Part shown: piece by piece, positions 1 through 10,660 of the stretch | Layout of the letters: each line of letters opens with the position of its first letter | Position numbering within the stretch: position 1 is the stretch's first letter | From: Zygnema cylindricum | Taxonomy: Eukaryota; Streptophyta; Zygnematophyceae; Zygnematales; Zygnemataceae | DNA length: 60,000 bases | Reading direction: 5' to 3' | Assembly: GCA_037447655.1 (NCBI GenBank) | Contig: JBBHKE010000775.1 | Coordinates: 413,692-473,691, forward strand | Notes under the pieces: generated by a model | What the model saw: the letters and a program-made list of their open reading frames with translations, nothing else | Databases searched by the model: none | What the model was told of the DNA's origin: nothing | Made by a program: the position numbers and the translations under genes

Positions 1-183
1 CATTTCCTGCACTGTCTAAAAAGCCGACGCGTGTATATGTGACCGTACTAATACTCTTTTAACAACATTTTACTGTCACACTATCTAAGGTAAGTATTAC
101 AGTTCAAACTTCATAAAATATTATAAGTACTTAAGCTTCCCTTACAGCTCTATATACTGAAGACAAAGCTTTCAAAAACAACA
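1..183 (-). repeat. L5-type LTR fragment (5' end of LTR, minus orientation)
   Basis: The segment ends in ...TTCAAAAACAACA, the same terminus as the L5 LTR ending at 17804, and shares with 17690-17804 the blocks ACTGTCACACTA, GGTAAGTA and AAAGCTTTC. The left side is cut by the window edge. The sequence just after it (184-276, AGCGCAACATAAGCATAGCAA) resembles the 3' untranslated part of the minus-strand copia near 7990-8100. It is therefore probably the remains of an L5 element's 3' end. Confidence 0.55.
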
Positions 184-276
184 AGACTAGCGCAACATAA
201 GCATAGCAATCTAGTATAGCAGCAGAACAGCGCAGCGTGGCAATATAGTAACGCAACAGATTGTAGATTAATCTGT

Positions 277-569
277 GTTGTTCTAAAATATAGTTTGGAT
301 AAATATCGATTGACCGAGAACGTCCACGTGTACATAAATGTAGTACTTGGTTGACTAGCAGCTAGCTAGTATTAATAGTCCAACAAGCCTAGCCAAAGGC
401 AACTCTTCTAGAAGTAGACTTCAGCAACGAGCATTGAATTTTGTAATCTTTTCCTCATTAAAAAAGTCCCAATTGTAAATTTGCATATCCCTGCTGTTGC
501 TACGAGTTAATCCTTGGGATTATTCCGCTGTGCGTTGCCGAGGTGGTGTTATCTTCTTGTCCTTTTGCA
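277..569 (+). repeat. Putative 5' LTR of gypsy element Gyp1
   Basis: The segment starts TGTTGTTCTAAAA and ends TTTTGCA (TG...CA), directly before a tRNA-Met-type primer site at 571. It contains a CACGTGTACATAAATG stretch that could be a G-box plus TATA region. No second copy is visible in the window, so the left boundary is inferred only from the TG and from the end of the preceding LTR fragment. Confidence 0.4.
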
Positions 570-570
570 T

Positions 571-582
571 TGGTATCGGAGC
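571..582 (+). other. Gyp1 primer-binding site (tRNA-Met 3' end)
   Basis: TGGTATCGGAGC differs at one base from TGGTATCAGAGC, the usual complement of the 3' end of plant initiator tRNA-Met. It lies immediately after the LTR terminus. This is conventional 3'-end priming, unlike the copia elements in the same window. Confidence 0.7.
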
Positions 583-613
583 TTATCCTAGTGACTCGAC
601 AGCATAGAAGGCC

Positions 614-1544
614 ATGGCGTATCCAGAGCTGATATTTTTGAGTAAGTTATTCGGGAATCGGAAAATGTCAGATTACAGAACGCTCACCTGAGTGACACCG
701 TGGCAACCTTCGAGTCTCGTCTTGGTGAAAGAACACACGCAAGGGAGGAGAGGGACGTGAGGAGGCCTAAGTTGAGACTTCCCGACGAGTTTGTCCCTGC
801 CAAGTATAACAATCTCGACACGTGGTTGTTTTCAGTAGCGAATTACTTGGAGAACTTCCCCGGCCTGTGTCAGCGTGAAAAGGTTTATTACGCGGGAGGG
901 CTACCTAGAGGAGCCGCAGGAGCATGGTAGAGAGCAATGGTGGAAAGCGACGAGGTACCCGCTGTTCGGACCATGTTCGTCAATTCTCTTCGTGACTCCT
1001 GGCAACCTGTGAACACAGTTAAGGCCGCGAGGGACAAGATTTCGGTGTAGAAACAACGCACTTATGTTTTGGAGTACAAGTAACGATTCGGAATGCAAGG
1101 TCCAAATCCCAACGATAACGGAGGATGAAGCGGTTGATCGACATGTTAAGGGAATCAAGGCGTCTATTGGAGAGATGTGGAACAGTGGCTCGCACGAGAA
1201 ACAACAACTCTTAGTCTTTCGGCAGTTGTCCAGTTCGCAGAACAGACCGACTCCGTGGACTTCACTCTTCGTAGATCTTACCATTTCGGATCGAGTAGTA
1301 GCTGAGGAGGTTGAAAGGATGATGGTCTGACTCCCCTGGTGCTGGAGCGATTAAGGATGAGAAGGACGTGGTCAACACAATTAAGACGAATAAGAAGGCC
1401 ACCAAAGCCAAGACCAACGACCTGTCTACTGAGGAGCTCTAACGGAGGAGGCAAAACGGATTGTGCTTCCAGTGCGGTTCTCCGGACCATATGGCCAAAG
1501 AATGCCCAAAATAGAAAGGTCCTAAAAAGGGCAAGCTTAATGTC
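614..1544 (+). pseudogene. gag: Gyp1 gag (degenerate)
   Basis: Capsid-like gag of a Ty3/gypsy element, broken into several frames. The best stretch (700-930) reads through RLPDEFVPAKYNNLDTWLFS and an LPRGAAGAW segment typical of gypsy capsid, followed by in-frame stops. A CCHC zinc knuckle, CFQCGSPDHMAKEC (C-X2-C-X4-H-X4-C), is encoded at about 1464-1510 and would bind RNA. It directly precedes the protease region, as expected. Stops and frame changes make it non-functional. The start is not determinable; 614 is the first plausible ATG after the primer site. Confidence 0.7.
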
Positions 1545-3321
1545 ATGAAGTTAGCTGGCGATGGTGGTGATCCTTTGACCTTTCAAGGCAATAACAGGGA
1601 AAGCGCAGTTAACTTTATGGTGGACTCTGGTGCGTCGAGGAACTTCATCAACGAGAAGACGGCAAAGAAGTTGAAGCTTCCTCTCATAGTTGTTCTAGAT
1701 CACGAATCGGTTCAATTGGCCGATGGGAGTTCTCTCTCTCTCTATCAACCATCAAACCCAACAGTTACGTGTCGGTATGGGAAAATTTCAGTGGTACGAA
1801 ACGCTTCACGTCTTACATGTTGGTGATCATGAGGTAATCTGGGGGAAACCATGGTTACAAAAGTGGAACCCGACGATCGATTGGAGGAACAACAGCATGA
1901 GGATGCGGAAAGGCGAAAATGAGTTTGAGGTAAATGCGGGAGCGGCTGGTAAGGAGTTGGAGGAGGGACGCCTTCTTTCAGCCATACAGCTTAAGAGGGC
2001 ACTCAAGAAAGAGGGGATATTGAGAATGGCGGTTGTACGACCAATAGAAGAAGTTAAGGAGGGGATTCGAGAGGAATGGATAAAGAAAGACCCCGACTTC
2101 GACTCCAAAAGAGGTGACGACCTAGGAAAGACTTCCGTAGAGGCCGCGGAGGTCGTTGCAAAGCTTCTTGAGGAGTATATTGAGGTCTTTCCCCCAAAGC
2201 TCCTAAAAGGTTTACCTCCAAAACGCGACGTGGACCACAAGATCGAGCTTGTTCTCGGAGCTGTGCCCCCGGCAAATCGGATGTATCAGATGAGTTACAC
2301 CGAGTTGGACGAACTCAAAAAGCAAATTTTCGGAGTTAGTCGAGGCCGGAGCAATCGAGCAGATCAAGTCGCCGTATGGAGCCCCCGTACTCCTCGTGAA
2401 CAAGAAAGATGGAGGCTTACGTATGTGTTGGACTAGCGAGCGTTAAAAAAGTTGACGGTTTAAACGCGTACCCCCTACCAAAGATAGACAAATTGTTGGA
2501 CAAATTAAGAGGTGCTAAATAATTTTCTAAGATAGACTTACGAAGTGGTTACCACCAAATTAGAATTGCGGAGGAGGATGTGGAAAAGACTGCATTTAGG
2601 ACGTGGTACAATCATTTCCATTTGCTGGTTATGCCATTCGGAATGACTAATGCCCCGACTACCTTTATGCACTTGATGAACTTCATCTTCCGGCAATATT
2701 TAGACGCTTACGTAATAGTCATCTTAGACAACATCTTAGTGTATAGTAAGACGTTAGAGGACCACGTCAAACACTTGCGAACTGTCTTCCAAGTCGTTAA
2801 GGAGAACAAGTAGTACGCGAAGATGAGTAAATGTGAATTTTTGAAAGATAAAATTGAGTCTTTAAGTCATGTGGTGAGTCGGGATGGAATTGCAGTGGAC
2901 CCCAACAAAACTAGGGCAGTCAAGGAGTGGCCGCAGCCGTCACGGAGTTGAGGAGCTTTCTCGGGTTATGCTCTTACTATCGACGATTTGTGAAAGGCTT
3001 TGCAAAAATTGCTGCACCAGTCACAGATCTCTTGAAAAATGACGTGCCCTATGAGTGGAAAGTGGCGCATGGGGCAGCTTTTAACACGCTAAAGGAGCAG
3101 TTGGTTACCCCCCCTGCGTTAGCTATCCCCGAATCCGAGTTACCTTGGACGATAACTACCAACGCCAACGATACCGCTATTGGAGCAATTCTTATGCAAG
3201 ATCATGGAAGGGGCCTACAACCCATCGCCTACGACAGTCAAAAAATAAAGGCAACATAACTTTATTAGGCCACCCATGAGAAGGAAACAATAACATTTAT
3301 TAATGCATTAGAGGTTTGGAA
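1545..3321 (+). pseudogene. pol: Gyp1 protease - reverse transcriptase - RNase H (degenerate, truncated)
   Basis: Ty3/gypsy pol. The aspartic protease active site DSGASRNFI is at about 1624. A frame change lies in a TCTCTCTCTC run near 1731. The next frame reads HEVIWGKPWLQKWNPTIDW, a retropepsin C-terminal feature. RT blocks follow in order: LPKIDKLLDKLRGAK near 2475, [15 protein letters not shown] near 2523, [12 protein letters not shown] near 2630 and [10 protein letters not shown] near 2720. The catalytic pair is normally DD, so the second Asp is Asn here. RNase H begins with GAFSGYALT-type sequence near 2950 and the frame ALAIPESELPWTITTNAN. Stops interrupt at least five places. The gene ends at 3321, where Cop1 inserted, and its continuation is at 15419. 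Confidence 0.85.
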
Positions 3322-3556
3322 TGTTGAAAAAGAGGTATTTTGTAGTCTCTCTTGTGACCTTACTGTAGCCCTCATACTTGTCGTAGTCACTCAGGAACTG
3401 CAGGCAGCCATGGCTGCCTCTAGCAGCTAAAGAGACAGGAAGATCACTGATATTGTCTTTGCAAAAATATAGTCTGCCAGATGTAGGAATTGATCCAAGG
3501 ACCTCTTGATGACCGCCGTACGGACTAGCCATGCGCCTTATCCAATAGGTCTTGGA
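3322..3556 (-). promoter_or_regulatory. Antisense tRNA-like Pol III-type unit in Cop1 5' LTR
   Basis: On the minus strand this reads ACCTATTGGATAAGGCGCAT (A-box/D-arm-like, about 3531-3550), then GGATCAATTCC (B-box-like, 3488-3498), then the palindrome GGCAGCCATGGCTGCC, then a hairpin loop GTGACTACGACAAGT. It finishes as CTCTTTTTCAACA at the LTR terminus. Known: A and B boxes recruit TFIIIC and a T-run ends Pol III transcription. Inferred: an antisense Pol III transcript of about 230 nt. The tRNA cloverleaf itself is too degraded to be a functional tRNA. Confidence 0.55.
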
Positions 3557-4269
3557 GGAGTGATTCACATATATGACGCGATATTTATCTAAAGACCTAC
3601 GGCGCCAGATATTCCCTTTAACCAGATTACGCGACATACCGGTTCGCACGAAATCAGACCGCACAAAATATCCGAATCGACATGTAATTTCGACGGACGA
3701 AATCAGATGTCCGGATCTGATCGAACGGCTCACAGTGGAGCCCGAATGCCGGAACAGAAGTTTGGCGGTTTGCGGACCAGATGTCGGCGGATAACACGTG
3801 GCAACATATGGTTGGGCAGCGGATACAGCGGGAGGAGCAACTACGGCTCCAGAACTGACACGCGTCAGCGAACCGGCCATGCCGTACTATGGCGGTACAA
3901 GAAGTACAATGGTACTTGTACCTTTTTGTACTTTACAGTCATATGATTGGTCTAGTACCTTAGTAATAGGTTTAGAGAGGTAGCTTAGGACTTAGAATAT
4001 TTTTGGTTTTTCAGCCTCTCTCCCAGAGTGCACCTGTATTTATGGACCAACTTTGGTCAACCATAACTTAATGCTCGGGTGAGCAAATTCAGTGATTCTT
4101 TTTGCAGCGGACTCAGAGGAGTCCACGCTACATAGGGGTTTAGTTGGTCAGAGTTTTTTTCGTCCCAAGGTGGGATTTATTCACTGTCAAAGTCAAAAGT
4201 GCATATACTATCCTAGAGGTTTCACATAAGCTGGACATTTTGTGTACCAATGGAGGTCACAAAATTACA
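3322..4269 (+). repeat. Cop1 5' LTR (L1)
   Basis: The 948-bp LTR runs TGTTGAAAAAG...AAATTACA and is nearly identical to 14473-15418. Promoter order: GACACGTGGCAAC G-box (3794-3806), GTAC-rich inverted repeat (3897-3935), CATATGATTGG inverted CCAAT (3940-3950), TGTATTTATGG TATA-like box (4031-4041) and a GGACTC-AGAG-GAGTCC hairpin (4109-4124). The gag start codon ATG at 4250 lies inside this LTR. The first 235 bp carry an antisense tRNA-like unit. Confidence 0.9.
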
Positions 4270-5836
4270 AGTTATGGGCCCACCCTCTAGGGTGCCCATT
4301 TTCAATGGAACAGGGTTCATTTATTGGGAAACTATGTTGATGGGTGCATTGTTTGAAAAAAGGCTTTGGGGCATTGTGAGTGGTCGTGTGCGTCGGCCAT
4401 CCGCAAAATTGGGAGTTCCACCTGGGTTTGGAGGATCTCGGTTCACAGGAGGATCTACGGGGGCAGAGGTGGTAGAGGATGTTGGAGAAAGCATCGTGTC
4501 GGACATAGGGAAGGAGAAGGGGAAGGAGAAACTCACACCGATGCCTACTCGATTGGTTCAGATAGCAGATGTTCAGAAAACCGAGGCTAATGATAGTGAA
4601 ATCTGGGATTTCAACAATACCGTGGCGACTCATTTTATTCTCGGGCGTCTCACCCAGGCACTGGCTACACCTCATCTTCATGTTGACAAGGCAAACGAGT
4701 TGTGGGAGGCTCTTGTCAACATTTACAAGAGTGGTACAATTCAGCAGCAAAAGCTGGCAGATCCGAAGGTACAAGCATATATGCACAAAGGGGGAAAGAT
4801 GTTAGATTTTTGTAATGACTTGGTTGGGTTATTTATGGAGTTGGAGAGTGCAGGGAAAAGGGAGACCGAGAAAGAGAAGGTGAATACTTTGTTGATGAAA
4901 CTCCCAGATGATTATGAAAACATTGTTAACAGGGTTCAAGACTTGCCAGATCATGGATGGATCAGGAACTACGTTGTGGGAATGATTTTGGTTTGGGAAA
5001 ACACAATTAAGATTCGTAGAGGAGGAAAGAGTGTTTAGGCATTGGCTGCTGGAACAAATTGGGGAGATAAGGATTCCAAGAAACCTTATGGAAACTTTGG
5101 TGGAGGGGGAAGAGGAAATCAATCGGAAGGATCTGGATCGAGGCCTTGGAAGGGGCTTTGTCACTTTTGTAAGAAGCCGAGACATTACATGGCGGAGTGT
5201 ACTAAACTGACAGAGTTGAGATTGAAGGAGGAACAAGTCGGAAAACCAGCCGCAAAGAAAAAGAAGGCATTTGTGGTAACACAAGTCATCGGAGAGGACT
5301 CTGATGAGGACGATGGAGAACTCCTCCTCAATGAGGAGCTGGAGGTGAAAGGTGAGCCGGAGATTCCAAGGAGGCAAAAGTGTGCTTTCGGTGGAGTAAG
5401 AGAAACTCCTGAAGAAGGATGGATTATTGATTCAGGAGCCTCTATGCATATGTGTAGAGAAAAACCATTGTTAACCAAAATGAGAAAGATCCCTACTGTA
5501 GAGATAGAGTATGGGGATGGGAGAATAGTCACCACTAATTTAGTGGGATTTGTGGATCTGAGAGTCTTGGTTGATGGAGAGGCATCTATAGTCACTTTCT
5601 CTGATGTTCTTTTTATCCCAGAGTTGAACAAGAATCTTTTCTCTACGTCGGTCTTAGATGATAAGGGTTTTGAGACTAGTACTAAGAAAGGAGTCTTTGT
5701 TGCTAGGTATGAAAATGAAGTGTACTTCACAGCTAAAAAGGGTAGCCAAGGAATGTTTAGGTTGAATTTGAGTAATGGAAAGACGGGAGTTTACTATGCT
5801 GGTGTAAGTGATTTGATGATGTGGCATAAAAGATAG
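4250..5836 (+). pseudogene. gag-pol: Cop1 gag and protease (gag broken by one stop)
   Basis: The frame starts with MEVTKLQVMGPPSRVPIFNG. The first six codons lie in the LTR and the next ones in the primer site. The gag (UBN2-like) domain includes WEALVNIYKSGTIQQQKL and GGKMLDFCNDL. A TAG at 5036 replaces the CAA (Gln) codon of Cop5 and is the only break up to 5836. The nucleocapsid zinc knuckle CHFCKKPRHYMAEC is at about 5161-5202 (the usual Gly before His is Arg). The protease motif IIDSGASMHMC is at about 5426 and the GAG-pre-integrase start MMWHKR is at 5817, followed by a TAG where Cop5 reads Leu. It is expected to form the virus-like particle and process the polyprotein in intact relatives. 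Confidence 0.85.
4270..4285 (+). other. Cop1 primer-binding site (half-tRNA, initiator tRNA-Met anticodon arm)
   Basis: AGTTATGGGCCCACCC follows the LTR end directly. It is one base off GGTTATGGGCCCACC, which is complementary to the anticodon stem-loop of eukaryotic initiator tRNA-Met rather than to its 3' end. Drosophila copia is known to prime from a cleaved initiator tRNA-Met in this way. The same site occurs at 39444, 46674, 53076, 58412 and, on the minus strand, at 32169. Confidence 0.85.
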
Positions 5837-7207
5837 GGACATGTGCATCTAGATAGATTAAAAGAAATGAAGAAAATGGGTGTAGTTGAGGGCATACATT
5901 TTGGAGATGATGAGACTTTGGATGATTGTAGTGGGTGTGCTCAAGGAAAAGCTCACAGATTGCCTTTTCCAAAAGCCGCAATATATAAGGGTTAAAAGGT
6001 TTTAGATTTGTTTCACACTGACATATGGGGACCGGCCAAAGTGCCATCAGTTGGAGGGAAAATATTTATGCTTACTATCACTGATGATTGGTCTAGATAC
6101 TCTAGAGTATATTTATTGAAAAACAAATCTGAGGCTTCGGCTTATCTTAAGGAATATAAATCATGGAGTGAAAAGCTTCATGAGACACCTATAAAGAGAG
6201 TGAGAAGTGATAATGGGGGGGAATTCACTTCTAATGAGTTTGAGGATTACTTGAAAGAGGAAAGGGTTCAACACCAAAAGACTGTCCCAAAGAAACCGGA
6301 ACAAAATGGTGTAGCCGAGAGACTAAATCGGACATTAAGTGATTGTGCCCGTAGTATGTTGACGGATAAAAAGATAAGGAAAAGTTTTTGGGCAGAAGCT
6401 ATGAATTGTGCTAACTATCTCAAAAATAGAGTCCTTAGCTCAGCTGTAAAAGGTCAAACACCTTATGAAAGATGGACCGGGAGAAAACCTAATATATCAC
6501 ACTTAAAGGTGTTTGGAAGTCAAGTGTTTAGTTTAAACATAGAAAAATTTGATTGGAAGCTAGATGCTAGAGGAAAGCCGAGATACTTACTTGGGTATGA
6601 TGAGAACGTAAAAGGGTATAGAGTATATGATCTCGGTAGAGAAGACATAATTCTAGTAAAACACTTGGTAGTTATGGATGAAGGAAAATCCATAGATCCC
6701 TTTAAGTACACTAAACTGGTCAGAATTAGAATTGAATCCGAAAGTGAGTTAGATGCAGATTCTACTAACCGAACTCCGGTTCAGCCTGATCGTGTAGAGG
6801 AAGAGAAAAATCTGACCGAGAGTGACCCTCTTTTGGAGTCACATCTTCCAATTCAAACCGAGGAAGAATACGAGGAAATACAGGAAATGGACGATGAAAG
6901 ACCGGAGATGGACTCCACGGATAGGAGAGAAGGTGAAGTTGTTCGGAGGAACCCGAGATTACCCTCGATTTCCGCATCAGAGTTTGAAGGAGGAAGGAGA
7001 AGCAGCAAGAAACTTCAAGAGAGACAAGTGAAAAACAAGGTAACTAAGCTATCACAATTGAGCAAACCCCAGACTTACTCAGAAGCAGTTAATAGTCCGG
7101 AAGGTGGTAGATGGGTGACAGCTATTAATGATGAGATGGCTTCCATTATGGAAGCAAATACTTGGAAGTTGGTGGATTGTCCTCAAGATAGAAAACCAAT
7201 AGGGTGC
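5837..7207 (+). pseudogene. pol: Cop1 integrase and start of RT (truncated)
   Basis: A GAG-pre-integrase zinc region (GHVHLDRLKEMKKMGVVEGI, CSGCAQGKAHRLPF) at about 5840-5970 has a stop near 5994. An open frame runs from 6008 to 7207. The integrase catalytic triad is intact: HTDIWGP (D, about 6017), RSDNGGEF (D, about 6208) and GVAERLNRTL (E, about 6316), with 35 residues between the second D and E. The C-terminal linker is acidic (about 6730-6960), and the RT start MASIMEANTWKLVDCPQDRK is cut at KPIGC. There an L5 LTR begins. Cop5 continues with KWVFKLKL at this point. Confidence 0.9.
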
Positions 7208-7954
7208 TGTTGTTCTACAACCACCGGTGCAGGTGGAGGAGCAGCAGTAGTAGTAGAAGTAGACATGATACACTCTCAGAAGCTATCAAGAATCCTACCA
7301 AACAGCTGTTCTTAAGTGCTCACCAATTCTTATACAAGTATCCAAACGTCACGAAACTCTATCAGAATATAGAGTAGCATAAAAAATGATAACTCCCAAA
7401 GTTATAGCACAATTGACTTGACAACACTCAAGATATAATACTCAGAAGTTTCCCAAAAATTGTCTGCAGTTTTACTACTTGGAAGTCTGGATACATGATA
7501 TGCTATGAGTCCTAAGTCTTATACTTGTGTTGAACTGGCAACACCATTGTACTTGAGAGGTACATCAAACCACCACGCTACCACTAATCTGTCAAGCTAC
7601 CATTGAGCTATCACTAAGCTACCACTGAGCTATCACTAAGCTAACTAGATCGTATCTATCGCAGTTGCTCTATCCTGTACAGAATCACATTAAGAATATT
7701 AGACGTTGCGTTGTCCGTACGGACCATATCAAATATAATCATGGTTGCCTTGTCCTGTCTGTGTTGCAGCTTCGCTGCTGCACTGCTTTGCTGTATAGCA
7801 GCTGCTTTGCTGTATAGCAGCTGCGCTGCTATATAGCAGCTGCGCTGCTCTATTGTATAGCAGCTGCACTGCTCTGTCTGTATAGCAGCTGCGCTGCTTT
7901 GTCTGTAAAGCAGCTGCGCTGCTCTGAGACTGAAAACTTTCCAAAAAGACAACA
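7208..7954 (-). repeat. Cop9 3' LTR (L5)
   Basis: The LTR is bounded on the plus strand by TGTTGTTCTACAACC and ...AAAAAGACAACA, so it is TGTTGTC...AGAACAACA in element orientation (747 bp). It is inserted after GGTGC of the Cop1 RT frame. It holds short repeats such as GCTACCACTGAGCTATCACT (7580-7645) and a palindromic minisatellite at 7775-7925. No L1-L4 type ACTTGTCGTAGTCAC motif was seen in it. Confidence 0.75.
7775..7925. repeat. Palindromic minisatellite AGCAGCTGCGCTGCT
   Basis: About six units of TATAGCAGCTGCGCTGCT, with variants and CTGTCTG spacers, are arranged head to tail. Each unit contains the self-complementary core AGCAGC-TG-CGCTGCT/AGCAGCTGC. The array lies inside the L5 LTR close to its 5' end in element orientation. 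Related AGCAG/GCAGC-rich text also occurs at 184-250 and 7985-8110. Confidence 0.75.
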
Positions 7955-8248
7955 CTCCCTTAAAGCTTTAGACTCCGTATCCCACCGCAGCTGCGGTGAT
8001 AAACTAGCGCAGCATCGCAGCATAGCAATATAGCAATTAGCAAGTCACCCAGTCCCACTACATCACAATGGTGGATTTATCGCAGAGTGGCAATATAGCA
8101 GTGCAGCAATTCAACTATTCACTTGATCCTACTGCGTCCCTACAATACTTCAGCTTAGGAGCAAGAAGGGCTTTAGTGAGCATATGAGCAATCATTTTTG
8201 CATCTGGCAAATAACATAATTTAAGCACTCTAGAGAACACTTTTTCTC

Positions 8249-8617
8249 TTACAAAGTGTAATCATACATCCATGTGCTTGCTTTTGAAGTGATGACTCGG
8301 GTTAGAAGCAATGGCAATGGCAGCCTGGTTTCACACCAGATCACCTGTGGACCAACTTTCATGTATCCTAGTTCTTGTAATATGGATTTTACCCATAAGA
8401 GTTCTTTGAGGGCCGAGCTTGCTGCCATATATTCTGACTCCATTGTCGACTATGCTATAACCTTTTGAAGTTTGCTGCTCCAGCAGCAAGTACCGTTCCC
8501 AATTTGTAGAACGAATCCCGTGGTGGATTTTCGGCTTGGCATGTCGCCATAGCTTCCATCACTCCATGTTTCCAGCTTGACTTCTCCTCCGCCTAGAGTG
8601 AGTTTGAGATCTTTAGT
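8249..8617 (-). pseudogene. pol: Cop9 RNase H (degenerate)
   Basis: The minus-strand frames contain a YSTMESEYMAASSALKELLW block (about 8400-8450; the Glu of ESEYM is a catalytic position) and LQELGYMKVGPQVIWC. After this the normal CDNQAAI block is damaged (WCETRLPLPLL). A stop at 8618 separates it from RT. It would degrade the RNA of the RNA/DNA hybrid in an intact relative. Confidence 0.75.
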
Positions 8618-10174
8618 TCATACCAAATATCTGAAGACTCTCTTTGCTGCATCAAGATCAGATTTCCTCGGATTTTCTAGACTCCCGCTCATTACCCCGA
8701 CTGCTGCAGCAATGTCAGGACGGGTACAGTTCATGAAATATATTAAGCTTCCCACTATCTGTCTATAAGGTATTATTGTCATAGGATCATTCTCCCCTGA
8801 CTCTAAATACTCGCTAACAATGACACCTGGTTCTGTCTCTTCTCCCTCTAACTTCTGCCGAAACTCCATTGGAGTTAAACATCCTTTTGCCCCCCGCATT
8901 CCGTACTCCTCTAACATGTTTCCAATAGCCTCTTTTTGAGTCAATTTTATAATTTTCTTATTTCTGTCCCTCTCTACCTGGATACCCAAAATATATTTTG
9001 CCTCACCGAGGTCTTTCATCTCGAACCGTGAGTTTAGAGCAGTTTTGATTTTGTTAACTTCAGCCATTGATTTGCTAATTAATAACAAATCATCTACATA
9101 TACTGCTATATACACTATCCCATTTTCACCCTTTAGAACGTAGACAGAGTGATCAGAACTTATCCTTTGAAATCTTAGACTAGTCAAGAATTCATCAAGC
9201 TTTATGTTCCACTGTCTGGGGGCTTGTTTTAGGCCGTACAAAGATTTTTGCAACTTGAATACTAAGTGCTCTTTTCCAGGTTCTACATACTTTTCAGGCT
9301 GCTGCATGTAAATGGTCTCTTCTAGTTCTCCATGCAAAAAGGCCGTTTTTACATCCATCTGATGAATTTCCATATCTTCTATAGCAGCTAGGGACAACAA
9401 AATCCTAACGGTTGGAAATCTTACAACCTGAGAAAATGTTTCTTCAAAATCGATTCCTTCCTTTTGATTGTACCCCTTCGCCACAAGTCTGGCCTTATAG
9501 CGTTCAATGGTGTTATCGGGATTTAACTTCACCTTGAATACCCATTTGCTGCCGATCGCTTTTCGGTCTGGAGGAAGGTCCACGAGCTCCCATGTTTGAG
9601 CCTCCATGATCAACTTCATTTCGTCGTTTGCCGCCTCAATCCAGTTTTTCCGCTCTGGTGATGAGAAGGCCTCTTGGATGGTCAAGGGCTCCCCTGAGAC
9701 TGCCGAGTAGGCAAAGTGAGAGCTTGCTTGCAGGCGGCTGCTTGATCTTCTTCCCCCCAGAAATTCTGAGGCTGAGATCGTCGGATGCCGCGCATTGCGC
9801 TGATTGCGCTGATTGTGTTGGTTGCGATCCGTGTGTATGGACTGCTCTTGGTCCGTCTGGACCCGAAGTTGGTGAGGAACTTGGAGAGAGTCTGATTCTA
9901 GAGTCATTATCGGAGTTTGTGGAATCTGCGGGACAATTTCTTGCATGCAATCTAAGATGACATACTCCTGTACTTTTTGTTGCTTTTGTTGCTCTGTCAT
10001 TTGAAATAAATCTATGGAGTCTAGTTCATCCTTAACAATGATGTTTCTAGCTACAATTATTTTCTGCCTTTCAAACACAAAGACTCTATAACCTTTTGAG
10101 TGATCATCATATCCTAACAGAATACCCGGTAATCCTTTCGGTTCCATTTTCCATCTATCTGTAGACGTATCCAA
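8618..10174 (-). pseudogene. pol: Cop9 reverse transcriptase with integrase C-terminus (518-codon open frame)
   Basis: This long open minus-strand frame starts within the integrase tail (LLGYDDHSKGYRVFVF) and crosses a Gln/Asn/His-rich linker (about residues 60-140). It continues into a complete copia RT: WELVDLPPDRKAIGSKWVFK, VKTAFLHGELEETIYMQQPE, SLYGLKQAPRQW and the catalytic IAVYVDDLLLIS. It ends in IPYRQIVGSLIYFMNCTRPD and RVFRYLV. All RT motifs look intact, but the frame is separated from gag and integrase by frameshifts and from RNase H by a stop. The initiation codon is internal and not meaningful for a polyprotein. Confidence 0.9.
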
Positions 10175-10660
10175 TATAAAGCATTGACTACCAAAGACTT
10201 TGAAATGGCTAACATCTGGTTTGCTAACTGTCCAGATTTCGTAAGGAGTTGTTTCTACCGATCTTGATCCTATCCTATTTTTAATATAAACTGCACAATT
10301 TAGAGCCTCAGCCTAGAATTTCGGATCCACATTTTTATCTGCGAGCATAGACCTAGAGCTTTCCGTGAGAGTTCTATTCAGTCTTTCCGACACCCCATTT
10401 TGTTCCGGTGAATATGGAACAGTCAATAGATGACTAATGCCTTCCTCGAGTAAAAAGGTTTCAAACTCTTTCGATGTATATTCACCACCATTGTCCGATC
10501 TGAGTTGTAAAATAGATGAATTATGAAGTTTTTCAGCCCATGCTTTATAGTGTTTGAAGTGACCAAACACTTCACTCTTCTCCTTCATGAAGTAAACTTT
10601 TGTAAACCTGGAGAAATCATCTGTGAAGGTGACCATCCGGCAGATGGAACCTTCGCCGGA
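10175..10660 (-). pseudogene. pol: Cop9 integrase core (frameshifted)
   Basis: The minus-strand frame 10313-10636 reads VTFTDDFSRFTKVYFMKEKS, LRSDNGGEYTSKEF and SPEQNGVSERLNRTL. Second Asp and Glu of the catalytic triad are therefore present. The first Asp region (HSNVFGPAKVPS) has Asn where HTDIWGP is usual, and lies in the other frame after a frameshift near 10640. A stop follows DPKF at 10313, and the C-terminal domain continues at 10174-10310 (VETTPYEIWT). Confidence 0.85.

Noticed and set aside
3308-3880. 190-residue minus-strand frame repeated with high similarity at 14343-15029 and in part at 36117-36410 and 38806-39060
   Set aside because: It is L1 LTR sequence. Its repetition follows the LTR copies and frames are not preserved in all copies, so it is not a protein gene.
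7656-7955. 99-residue Gln/Ser/Ala-rich frame on the minus strand
   Set aside because: It is the translated AGCAGC palindromic minisatellite, a typical artefact.
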